Positions 1-5,940 are shown, numbered from the stretch's first letter. The stretch is 13,878 nt of DNA from Candidatus Roizmanbacteria bacterium RIFCSPHIGHO2_01_FULL_39_8 (GCA_001789355.1 MFZI01000001.1:6220-20097); one strand, 5' to 3'. The notes: generated by a model from the letters alone, not told the origin. Made by a program: numbers and translations.

Positions 1-247
1 GAATTTCTTTGAGATATTTGCTTGCAACATCTTTACAAAGTTCGACTGACGCCTGTCCGAACAATGCCTCGTATTGTTTCACAAGATTTTCTAGAACGGT
101 AGTCTTATTGCCAATGAGTGATATGGTATGAGTACTTCCATCTACCTTGATCCCTGGTACTTTTTTAGCCTGTTCAAGGGCCAGAGGACCTATTATATTC
201 TCTTGTTCCTTAATTATTTTTTCCGCAAGCTCTGCAAATATATCCAT
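1..247 (-). CDS. Unrecognised soluble protein, C-terminus cut by window edge
   Basis: The first 82 residues of a protein can be read before the window ends. It starts at an ATG 7 bases after the stop of the eight-helix membrane protein, so it is probably the last visible gene of the leftward operon. There is no clear Shine-Dalgarno sequence in that gap. The visible part begins MDIFAELAEKIIKEQ and is soluble: an amphipathic helix, a short beta-like stretch around residues 33-46, then a second helical stretch with LENLVKQYEALFG. No membrane segment, signal peptide or catalytic motif is visible. I do not recognise the family. Its place beside a sensor-like membrane protein, a response regulator and an Hpt protein makes a signalling role possible, but this is inference from context only. 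Confidence 0.7.
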   Translation of the reverse strand, partial: MDIFAELAEKIIKEQENIIGPLALEQAKKVPGIKVDGSTHTISLIGNKTTVLENLVKQYEALFGQASVELCKDVASKYLKEI

Positions 248-254
248 AACTTGT

Positions 255-1052
255 TTAATCGTAACTATCAAAGTAAACGAATCCTAAACTCATAGTGAGG
301 TATGATGTGGCATACATAAGGTCATTCCAACCGCCATTAACGTATGTCTCTGCCCCTGCAGCATATAAGAAGGCATATTCCGTTAAAAATTGAAAGAAGA
401 AAGCACCAACAAGAAAGAGCACTCTTTTTTTCATCGTGCCGCCTAAAAATTTCTTTGATAAAGTCAAAGTAAACACTCCTATAGTTACTGGTATGATTTC
501 ACCCAGCGGATATCCTATATCAAGAAATAACTTAATTGGATTAGATAAATCGAACCCTATGTCTTTTAAAAAGAGAAAATATGCTAAAGGCAATGTTGTA
601 AGAGGAATAATAATGGCATAAAACTTCCCCGACGTTGTCTTTAATGAGAATTTTGCTCCTGAAGCATGGGAAAACATCCAAGCGGCCAGGGTATAAGCTG
701 GGATGAGTGAGAAATAACCGATGTCAGCAAGTGATGGATAAGGAACTTCAACCTTAGCTATGACATTGTAATAAGTCCATATTTGTAAGCCGACCCATTG
801 ACCAAGCAGACCGATAGCTAGTAAAATTAATCCTTTTCCGATAACACTCTTCCAACCACCCCATTTTTTAAGAGCTACCCGAATCCCATAAAAAGCTCCA
901 CTTATTCCGATGAAACCATAAAACCAGTTAAATAAATAGGCTTCCTCTGTTCCAGCCCCTTGTATCTGTAGTTTAACCCACCAAACAAGAACTGCTATAT
1001 AGAGGAAAAGAATCCAGTAGGAAAATTTACTCTGTAGAATTCTCTTAAACAT
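255..1052 (-). CDS. Eight-helix membrane protein, stand-alone sensor-like domain
   Basis: This 265-residue protein is almost entirely membrane. Hydrophobic helices lie at roughly residues 12-30, 39-61, 70-99, 106-130, 144-162, 174-198, 209-232 and 244-261. Two loop/helix motifs stand out: PYPSLADIGYF near residues 104-114 and LDIGYPLGEIIP near 177-188. These resemble paired motifs (PSxADxxY and YPLxD) that I recall from N-terminal membrane sensor domains of bacterial GGDEF proteins and histidine kinases. Here no output domain follows the last helix, so the sensor would have to act through a partner. It lies 24 bases after the methyltransferase gene and 7 bases before the next gene. The start is ATG. 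The membrane call is firm. The sensor-family match is from memory and moderate, and a transporter role is not excluded. Confidence 0.72.
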   Translation of the reverse strand: MFKRILQSKFSYWILFLYIAVLVWWVKLQIQGAGTEEAYLFNWFYGFIGISGAFYGIRVALKKWGGWKSVIGKGLILLAIGLLGQWVGLQIWTYYNVIAKVEVPYPSLADIGYFSLIPAYTLAAWMFSHASGAKFSLKTTSGKFYAIIIPLTTLPLAYFLFLKDIGFDLSNPIKLFLDIGYPLGEIIPVTIGVFTLTLSKKFLGGTMKKRVLFLVGAFFFQFLTEYAFLYAAGAETYVNGGWNDLMYATSYLTMSLGFVYFDSYD

Positions 1053-1076
1053 ATAACAAAGCTAATACTTTACATA

Positions 1077-1865
1077 TCAAAAGTCAAACTCTTTTTTTGC
1101 AGTCAGGAATATCATTCCTTTATATCCTTCGAAGTTTTCAGCTTTTTCGTCGACAACCTCTGCCGGAATAGTAAAAAGGGTTAAAATTTTGAAATACAAG
1201 CTTTTTAAAAGTCTTTTCAAATCATCTTCATCAATGTGAACGGCAGGGAAAAATTTACTTCCCGCTTTCCAATAAGTTGCATCTTTTAATGCAGACATCA
1301 CTAGTAGACCTCTTGGCTTAATTAAAGAACAGATATTTTTAATCAATTTTTTCCAAACTTCTTTTGATTTTGCCACGGAGTCAGGAACAAAATTTACATT
1401 TAAAAGATCATATATCTGCCGGTAGTTTTTTCCTAAAGGATTTTGATCAAATGCATCACAGTGGAGAAATTTAGTTAGTTTGCTTCTTAATAGGCTCTCC
1501 CTTTTATATATGTCATTTTTTTTTACATTTATTTTTCCTTCAATTTCCAGAGCTTTGCGAAAAAAAATTGTCCAATCAAATGCTTCAACTGATCTATTCT
1601 GCCATTTTTGCACTTCCAGAAGATTTTTATCTAAAAAATCTGCAAAATGTATTTCTTTCATCACCGGTGCGGCAGAAATCAAAGGGTAGATTGTAGGTCC
1701 TCCACTAAATTCAAGCATCAAACCATTTTTTTCGGCTTTTTTATAAGATGAATTAAAAAAACGCAATAGTGTTTCGTTTTCGGTTCCTATTCTTGAATAA
1801 TACTCGTTTAAGTAGTCTCTAGGCTCAAAAGATGAAAATGACGAATCTATTTTCTGTAACCTCAT
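1077..1865 (-). CDS. NNMT/PNMT/TEMT-family SAM-dependent methyltransferase
   Basis: This 262-residue protein aligns along its length with nicotinamide/phenylethanolamine N-methyltransferases, which methylate small amines with S-adenosylmethionine. It has the N-terminal FEPRDYLNEYY (residues 13-23), which is FNPRDYLEKYY in human NNMT. The SAM loop is GGPTIYPLISA (55-65), with D76 after strand 2, AFDW (95-98), HCD (135-137) and IKPRGLLVMSALKDATYW (182-199). Human NNMT has MDALKSSYY at that last position, so its substrate-binding Asp197 is Ser191 here. The Ser213 equivalent appears to be Pro. The real substrate is therefore probably not nicotinamide. I chose the ATG at 1865. An upstream TTG would add 12 residues and overlap the previous gene by 32 bases, and family similarity begins after this ATG. 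The gene follows the four-helix membrane protein by 4 bases. Confidence 0.85.
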   Translation of the reverse strand: MRLQKIDSSFSSFEPRDYLNEYYSRIGTENETLLRFFNSSYKKAEKNGLMLEFSGGPTIYPLISAAPVMKEIHFADFLDKNLLEVQKWQNRSVEAFDWTIFFRKALEIEGKINVKKNDIYKRESLLRSKLTKFLHCDAFDQNPLGKNYRQIYDLLNVNFVPDSVAKSKEVWKKLIKNICSLIKPRGLLVMSALKDATYWKAGSKFFPAVHIDEDDLKRLLKSLYFKILTLFTIPAEVVDEKAENFEGYKGMIFLTAKKEFDF

Positions 1866-1869
1866 ATGT

Positions 1870-2232
1870 TTAAGCGCCTGTCCGAAATAAAAGAAGCCCA
1901 ATGCCTATAAATACTGCGATTCCTATAGATTGATCAATTATATTCCACTGGAAAAACTTGCCGCTCGCTATTGCTACGCCTACTATGGTTACAACAAACC
2001 AAATGATTGTCTGCATTTCAGCGGATACGACACCTAACTGTTGGAGATATTTAATAGAGAACCAGAATAAAATCGTTCCTGCGACAAAACTAAATAACGA
2101 TTTTACAGCTTCGTGAGTTACAAACTGATCATTTTTCCAGACCTGAGAAGAATGAAAAAAACCTTGGGAATCAAGAAATCCGGCAACTAATGTTAATACG
2201 ATAACGAGAACCAGTGAAAATGATTTTGTCAT
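1870..2232 (-). CDS. Small four-helix membrane protein
   Basis: This is a 120-residue integral membrane protein with four hydrophobic segments at about residues 4-22, 42-63, 71-91 and 98-119. Polar residues are concentrated in the loop at 22-42. I do not recognise a specific family. Its size and helix number, and the pattern of helices 3-4 ending in GIGLLLFRTG, recall half-size members of the drug/metabolite transporter superfamily. However, the conserved Glu of helix 1 in small multidrug resistance proteins is absent; only Asp21 lies near the end of that helix. It starts at ATG two bases after the SpeD stop and is followed after 4 bases by the methyltransferase, so it is surely co-transcribed with both. 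Membrane location is clear; transport function is a guess. Confidence 0.7.
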   Translation of the reverse strand: MTKSFSLVLVIVLTLVAGFLDSQGFFHSSQVWKNDQFVTHEAVKSLFSFVAGTILFWFSIKYLQQLGVVSAEMQTIIWFVVTIVGVAIASGKFFQWNIIDQSIGIAVFIGIGLLLFRTGA

Positions 2233-2234
2233 AC

Positions 2235-2633
2235 TTAATCAATATTTTCTGGGGGATATTTTTTGCCCCTTTCTTCAATATAGAATTCGATATCTTCAGT
2301 ATGAAAAGTTTTCTTAAAATAATCGATGGCTTTTTGGGTATCGAAGTGTTTGCACGAATAGACATCTGTTGTTACAAACCTTCTCTTAATGAATGTGTGA
2401 ATACTGACATGTGACTCCTGGATCATGACGAATCCTGACCAACCTCCGGGATCGCGCTTATTATTGCCTTCTGCGTAAACGATATAAGGCTTCATCAGCT
2501 TTTTCATTCCAAGCAGGTCGGGAAGTTCATCGAGAATTTTATAAATCAAATTCGTATCGTTCAGACTTTTTGGTGAACAATCATACGCATCAATCATGAG
2601 ATGAAGACCAAATGGTTCATGGTGCTTTTTCAT
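2235..2633 (-). CDS. speD: SpeD-family pyruvoyl-dependent decarboxylase (AdoMet decarboxylase proenzyme)
   Basis: This 132-residue protein is a class 1B S-adenosylmethionine decarboxylase proenzyme by length and motif. The self-processing site is QESHVSIHTF (residues 72-81). Cleavage between Glu73 and Ser74 would give a beta chain of 73 residues and an alpha chain with an N-terminal pyruvoyl group. His79 and Cys94 (VYSCK) sit at the same distances from the serine as His68 and Cys83 do from Ser63 in the Thermotoga enzyme. The ancestral reaction is decarboxylation of AdoMet to provide aminopropyl groups for spermidine. Some SpeD homologues, including ones from CPR bacteria and phages, are reported to have switched to arginine or ornithine decarboxylation, so the substrate is not certain. 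No spermidine synthase gene is in the window. The start codon overlaps the response-regulator stop as ATGA. Confidence 0.92.
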   Translation of the reverse strand: MKKHHEPFGLHLMIDAYDCSPKSLNDTNLIYKILDELPDLLGMKKLMKPYIVYAEGNNKRDPGGWSGFVMIQESHVSIHTFIKRRFVTTDVYSCKHFDTQKAIDYFKKTFHTEDIEFYIEERGKKYPPENID

Positions 2634-2998
2634 ATAAGAGACGACTTGACTTTGTTAATGAATTGGTTTGGATCAAGATCGCTTTTGATAACATATTCAT
2701 AGCCCAGACCTTTAATCTCTCCGACTTCTTTACCCTGCTCTAGATTGGTAAGAAAAACGATTTTGCCTAGCGGATTTTGCGGCGGATCTTCCTTCAATTT
2801 TTTAACGATGTCCAAACCGTTCATTTTCGGCAGCATAAGATCGAGGAGAACGAGCTTCCATCCACCCTCTGACATTTTTTGGTATCCTGTTTCTCCGTCC
2901 GAGGCTGTTTCATAGTGAAGCCCTGCAGATGTCAATAGATCACTATACAATTTCTGCAAAACAGGATCATCTTCGACGAGTAGTATTTTTTCTTCCAT
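2630..2998 (-). CDS. Single-domain response regulator (CheY-like receiver)
   Basis: This 122-residue protein is a complete receiver domain with no output domain. The acidic pair is Asp10-Asp11, the phospho-acceptor is Asp53 in LVLLDLMLPKMNG, the switch threonine is Thr84 in FLTN, and the conserved lysine is Lys105 in YVIKSD. All catalytic residues are present, so it should accept phosphate. With an Hpt protein just upstream, it fits the receiver or terminal shuttle of a multistep phosphorelay. It starts at ATG 2998. A likely promoter lies at 3013-3041, giving a leader of only about 8 bases and no Shine-Dalgarno sequence. Its stop overlaps the SpeD start by four bases, so translation of the two is probably coupled. 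No histidine kinase is visible in the window. Confidence 0.93.
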   Translation of the reverse strand: MEEKILLVEDDPVLQKLYSDLLTSAGLHYETASDGETGYQKMSEGGWKLVLLDLMLPKMNGLDIVKKLKEDPPQNPLGKIVFLTNLEQGKEVGEIKGLGYEYVIKSDLDPNQFINKVKSSLI

Positions 2999-3012
2999 TT
3001 GTTCAATAGTTT

Positions 3013-3041
3013 ATAGTAGCAGTATTAAAAAATAAAATCAA
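3013..3041 (-). promoter_or_regulatory. Probable sigma70-type promoter for the response regulator-speD operon
   Basis: Reading the minus strand, TTGATT (3036-3041) is followed by a 17-base spacer and TACTAT (3013-3018). The predicted transcript start is about 8 bases before the ATG at 2998. An overlapping TATAAA (3010-3015) is an alternative -10. The 64-base gap upstream of the response regulator is otherwise featureless. Confidence 0.5.
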
Positions 3042-3062
3042 CGTGAGTAGGATCACAGCAAA

Positions 3063-3545
3063 TCATTTTGGAGATTGAAGGAGGATAAGGGTGATTGCCA
3101 ATAAAATAGCGACTATTCCGACAACAATCACAAGCTCAACGAGAGAGAAAGCAAAATTCCTTGATTTCAGATAATTTTGCAGTTTAGTGTTTTCTTCATC
3201 CAAATCAATCTCTCGGTTGTTTTTTTCTATGCTAAGCAGTGATTGTTCTATCGAATTTACTGAGTCGGAAAAAATGGCCATCATATCTGCCGAAAAGGCC
3301 TGTTTTTCATCGTTTATTGTGTGGAAGGCGTCTTCGACTGTTTTACAGAGTTCTGCAGTTTTTGGGAAACCCATCATGAGGCATTGGCCCTTGATCGAAT
3401 GAACGCTGCGAAAAATTTCATATATCACTTCTTTGTTGTTGGTATTCTGACTCAAAAAACTCAGATTTCTCCTCAGATTCACAATAAATTCTTTCGCAGT
3501 TTTGATAAATAAAGATTTATATGATGAAAGATCAACTGGAGACAT
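3063..3545 (-). CDS. Hpt phosphotransfer protein with C-terminal pilin-like helix
   Basis: Residues 1-125 form a helical histidine phosphotransfer domain with the motif VHSIKGQCLMMGF. His49 is the predicted phospho-histidine, in the HxxKG context, followed by the LCKTVED helix. After a charged linker ending LKSRN comes a single hydrophobic helix at about 133-157 that reads FSLVELVIVVGIVAIL. This looks like the N-terminus of a mature type IV pilin (Phe+1, Glu+5), with Ala132 in place of the usual Gly at -1. Only a few residues follow, so there is no pilin head. The Hpt domain should face the cytoplasm, anchored by its tail. I start at the ATG at 3545. The longer frame begins with TTG and would read through the -10 spacing. 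TAAGAT (3554-3559) lies 8 bases upstream, so the transcript is probably leaderless. Confidence 0.88.
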   Translation of the reverse strand: MSPVDLSSYKSLFIKTAKEFIVNLRRNLSFLSQNTNNKEVIYEIFRSVHSIKGQCLMMGFPKTAELCKTVEDAFHTINDEKQAFSADMMAIFSDSVNSIEQSLLSIEKNNREIDLDEENTKLQNYLKSRNFAFSLVELVIVVGIVAILLAITLILLQSPK

Positions 3546-3553
3546 ATACAATG

Positions 3554-3559
3554 ATCTTA
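3554..3559 (-). promoter_or_regulatory. Candidate -10 element for the Hpt gene (leaderless)
   Basis: On the minus strand, TAAGAT ends 8 bases before the ATG at 3545, so transcription would start within a base or two of the start codon. No convincing -35 hexamer is visible. The call rests on one hexamer and on similar spacing at other first genes in the window. Confidence 0.35.
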
Positions 3560-3602
3560 CCTAAGAAATACACTCCATTCAAATGGAAAAAAATCTTTGC
3601 CG

Positions 3603-3608
3603 TATAAT
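3603..3608 (+). promoter_or_regulatory. Consensus -10 (TATAAT) of the surface-glycan operon
   Basis: A perfect TATAAT lies 10 bases before the ATG at 3619, predicting a leader of only a few bases. The best -35 candidate, TTCAAA at 3578-3583, has a 19-base spacer and is weak. The position argues for the start at 3619 over the upstream ATG at 3583. Confidence 0.5.
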
Positions 3609-3620
3609 ACGTATACGTAT
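3607..3620. promoter_or_regulatory. 14-bp perfect palindrome over transcript start (operator-like)
   Basis: ATACGTATACGTAT is its own reverse complement. It covers the last two bases of the -10 element, the predicted transcript start and the first two bases of the glycosyltransferase start codon. This is where a dimeric repressor would block transcription. No regulator gene is visible nearby, so an operator role is inference. Confidence 0.4.
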
Positions 3621-4815
3621 GTTTCGAGAGAGAAAAATCGCTATTGTCTATGACTGGATTGATAAGTGGGGAGGAGTAGAAAGGGTTCTTTTAACTCTCC
3701 ATGATGTATTCCCAAATGCTGATTTTTATACTTCCTATTATGATTCTGAAAAAGCCCCCTGGGCTAAAGATTTGAAGATAAAAACTTCATTTATTCAAAA
3801 ACTTCCGAAATTTATAAAAAAAAATAGAATCCTCTCCTTTCCGTTATATTCATATGCTTTCGAATCTCTGGATTTTAAGGGTTATAATCTAGTCATTTCT
3901 GTTACTTCATCATTTGCTAAGGCAGTAATAACCCGCCCTGAAACCCGACATGTTTGCTATCTTTTAACTCCCACAAGATACTTGTGGTTATATCCAGGAG
4001 AGTATGTAAAAAATAAGATAATTTCCGGAATTTTAGCTCCATACATCAATAAGATGAAAAAATGGGATATGATTGTCGCCCAAAGACCTGATAAAATCAT
4101 TTCTATCTCCCAAACCGTTGCTGATCGATGTAAGAAATACTATAACCGAGAATCCGAAGTAGTATATCCACCTTTTGATATAAAGTATTGGACTAAAATC
4201 AAATCCAAATTTCAAAGCTTAAATCTCAAATCAAATCCAAATTTTAAATCTGAAATTCCCGAAAAATACTTTTTAGTTGTTTCTCGCTTGGAGCCGTATA
4301 AAAAAATTGACTTAATTATCAAGGTTTTTAACAAACAAAATCATGTACCATCTCGCATCGATCGGCATCAAGATGGTAAGACCGATAGTAAACATCATTT
4401 AATAATAGTTGGTGAGGGAAGTGAAGAAAAAAAATTAAAAGAAATAGCGGGAGAAAATATAACTTTTCTTTCAAAACTAACCGATGAGGAGTTGGTATAT
4501 CTGTATAGTAAGGCAGAAGCCTTGATTATGCCACAGGAGGAGGACTTTGGTTACGTGGCATTGGAGGCTCAGTTTTTCGGCTGTCCGGTGATTGCATATA
4601 ATAAAGGGGGAGCAAGCATAACTGTCAGTGAAGGGAAGACAGGACTATTTTTTCACGATCAGACCGTGGAAGAGCTCTCTAAGGCTATTGGGAAATACAA
4701 TATGGTAAAATACAAATTGCAACGAAATACTCTAGAGTTCGGACCTAAAAATGTAGAAAGGTTTGCTAAGGAAAAATTTGTAAATGAATTTAAGCGAGTA
4801 ACTCGTAATTTGTAA
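3619..4815 (+). CDS. GT4-family glycosyltransferase (WbaZ/mannosyltransferase-like)
   Basis: This 398-residue GT-B glycosyltransferase should add a sugar, probably mannose given the GDP-mannose gene next door, to a lipid-linked glycan at the cytoplasmic membrane. The N-terminal domain opens with KIAIVYDWIDKWGGVERV (glycine-rich acceptor loop). The C-terminal domain begins at about residue 213 with YFLVVSRLEPYKKIDLI. The donor-site EX7E motif is Glu308 and Glu316 in EDFGYVALEA. Two stretches look foreign to the family: residues about 193-210, encoded by AT-rich repeats, and about 240-258, encoded around a short inverted repeat. Both keep the frame and lie in surface-loop positions, so the enzyme may still work. 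I chose the ATG at 3619. An earlier ATG at 3583 would place the TATAAT inside the gene and add an atypical leader. Confidence 0.88.
   Translation: MFRERKIAIVYDWIDKWGGVERVLLTLHDVFPNADFYTSYYDSEKAPWAKDLKIKTSFIQKLPKFIKKNRILSFPLYSYAFESLDFKGYNLVISVTSSFAKAVITRPETRHVCYLLTPTRYLWLYPGEYVKNKIISGILAPYINKMKKWDMIVAQRPDKIISISQTVADRCKKYYNRESEVVYPPFDIKYWTKIKSKFQSLNLKSNPNFKSEIPEKYFLVVSRLEPYKKIDLIIKVFNKQNHVPSRIDRHQDGKTDSKHHLIIVGEGSEEKKLKEIAGENITFLSKLTDEELVYLYSKAEALIMPQEEDFGYVALEAQFFGCPVIAYNKGGASITVSEGKTGLFFHDQTVEELSKAIGKYNMVKYKLQRNTLEFGPKNVERFAKEKFVNEFKRVTRNL
4196..4244 (+). repeat. 17-bp direct repeat inside the glycosyltransferase gene
   Basis: AAATCAAATCCAAATTT occurs identically at 4196-4212 and 4228-4244, within an AT-rich low-complexity block. 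The two copies are 32 bases apart and so are read in different frames (KIKSKF and SNPNF). This points to repeat DNA that became coding, not to a repeated peptide. Confidence 0.8.
4346..4378. repeat. Inverted repeat (8-bp arms) inside the glycosyltransferase gene
   Basis: TACCATCT (4346-4353) is matched by AGATGGTA (4371-4378) around a 17-base loop. It encodes part of an Arg/His/Asp/Lys-rich insertion (VPSRIDRHQDGK) between two conserved beta strands of the glycosyltransferase. It looks like a small REP-like or MITE-like insertion. Confidence 0.65.
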
Positions 4816-4835
4816 TTGGAAATTCGGAGAAAATT

Positions 4836-5921
4836 ATGAAAGCAATCATCTTTGCCGGTGGAACAGGGACAAGGCTTTGGCCTCTTTCGAGAAAAAAATC
4901 ACCCAAGCAGTTTGAGAAAATTGTTGGTGACAAATCAACTCTACAGTTAGCGGTTGAGCGTTTAACTCCCGATTTCGCATTTGAGAATATCTACATTTCT
5001 ACTAACATAGCGTATAAGGGGATTATAGATGATCAACTTCCCCAGATTCCTAAAAACAATTTTATCTTTGAACCGGAAAAAAAAGACGTAGGTCCTGCAA
5101 TTGCCTTAGCGATGGGAATGATTCAGAGAATTGATCCCCGGGAGCCGATTGCGATTCTTTGGAGTGACCATTTGGTCAAAAAAGTCTCACTTTTCAAAAA
5201 AATACTAAAAGTCTCCGGAGAATATATCAAGGAACACCCCAACAAAATAATTTTTATATCGCACAAACCTCGATTTCCGAGTTCTAATTTGGGGTACATC
5301 CACTTCGGCAAAAAAAAATTCGGTAACGATGAAGTTAATTTTTATGATTTTCAGGGATGTAAATACCGGCCGGATTCAGAAACAGCTAAACAGTTTTTTC
5401 AGTCGGGAGAATACGCCTGGAATCTTGGCTATTTTGTTACCACAGCAGAATTCATATACGAAGCCTTTAAAAGGTTTGCGCCAAATATTTTTAGTAATAC
5501 TGAAAACATACTTTCGCACTGGGGGAAACCTAGTTTTGAGCAGGAATTAAAAAAACACTATGGTGAAGTTGAGAGTATTAACTTTGACAATGCGATTTTG
5601 GAGAATCTAGATAAAAAAGACGCACTCGTGGTAGTAGAGGATGTTGGTTGGAGTGATGTCGGTGCATGGGAAGCCCTAAAGGAAGCGCTCGAAAATCATC
5701 CTTATGAAAATGTGATCCGAGGAAAAGTCTATCTTGAACATGTGCGGGATTCGCTTATCTATAATTACGAAGATAAGAAGTTGATAGTAGGGATTGATTT
5801 GGATGAAAATATAATAGTCAATACACGAGACGTCCTTCTCATCGCAAAAAAAACTTCAGTTTCAAAAGTAAAGACTCTTGTAGAAAGCTTCGAGGGAACT
5901 GAGCACGAGAAATTAACATAA
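4836..5921 (+). CDS. manC: Mannose-1-phosphate guanylyltransferase (GDP-mannose pyrophosphorylase)
   Basis: This 361-residue enzyme makes GDP-mannose from mannose-1-phosphate and GTP in the cytoplasm. It has the nucleotide-binding signature FAGGTGTRLWPLSRKKSPKQF (residues 6-26), KDVGPAIALAMG (83-94), the metal-binding region LWSDHLV (108-114), YAWNLGYF (193-200) and GWSDVGAWEAL (271-281). The length fits the monofunctional form: the C-terminal phosphomannose isomerase domain of bifunctional ManC/AlgA proteins is missing, so isomerisation must be encoded elsewhere. It follows the glycosyltransferase after 20 bases and has a Shine-Dalgarno sequence (GGAG, 7 bases before ATG), as expected for an internal operon gene. 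Its product is the likely donor for the upstream glycosyltransferase. Confidence 0.93.
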   Translation: MKAIIFAGGTGTRLWPLSRKKSPKQFEKIVGDKSTLQLAVERLTPDFAFENIYISTNIAYKGIIDDQLPQIPKNNFIFEPEKKDVGPAIALAMGMIQRIDPREPIAILWSDHLVKKVSLFKKILKVSGEYIKEHPNKIIFISHKPRFPSSNLGYIHFGKKKFGNDEVNFYDFQGCKYRPDSETAKQFFQSGEYAWNLGYFVTTAEFIYEAFKRFAPNIFSNTENILSHWGKPSFEQELKKHYGEVESINFDNAILENLDKKDALVVVEDVGWSDVGAWEALKEALENHPYENVIRGKVYLEHVRDSLIYNYEDKKLIVGIDLDENIIVNTRDVLLIAKKTSVSKVKTLVESFEGTEHEKLT

Positions 5922-5940
5922 AACAACACAACCATAAATT

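Noticed and set aside
1866..1901. TTG start for the methyltransferase overlapping the four-helix gene
   Set aside because: The extra residues do not match the family, and the ATG at 1865 comes just after the upstream stop.
3063..3150. A separate pilin gene at the end of the Hpt frame
   Set aside because: It is continuous with the Hpt frame, has no independent start near it, and lacks a pilin head domain.
1..3545. A histidine kinase partner for the Hpt and receiver proteins
   Set aside because: No H-box or HATPase motifs are seen in any frame read. The visible part of the 1-247 protein does not show them either.
3549..3551. TTG start giving a two-residue-longer Hpt protein
   Set aside because: The ATG at 3545 is two codons on, and the TAAGAT spacing fits it. 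Little changes either way.
3583..3618. Upstream ATG for the glycosyltransferase
   Set aside because: It would put a perfect TATAAT and most of the palindrome inside the gene and add a leader not seen in GT4 proteins.
4196..4244. CRISPR-like repeats
   Set aside because: There are only two short AT-rich copies, inside a coding frame, with no regular spacer array or cas genes.
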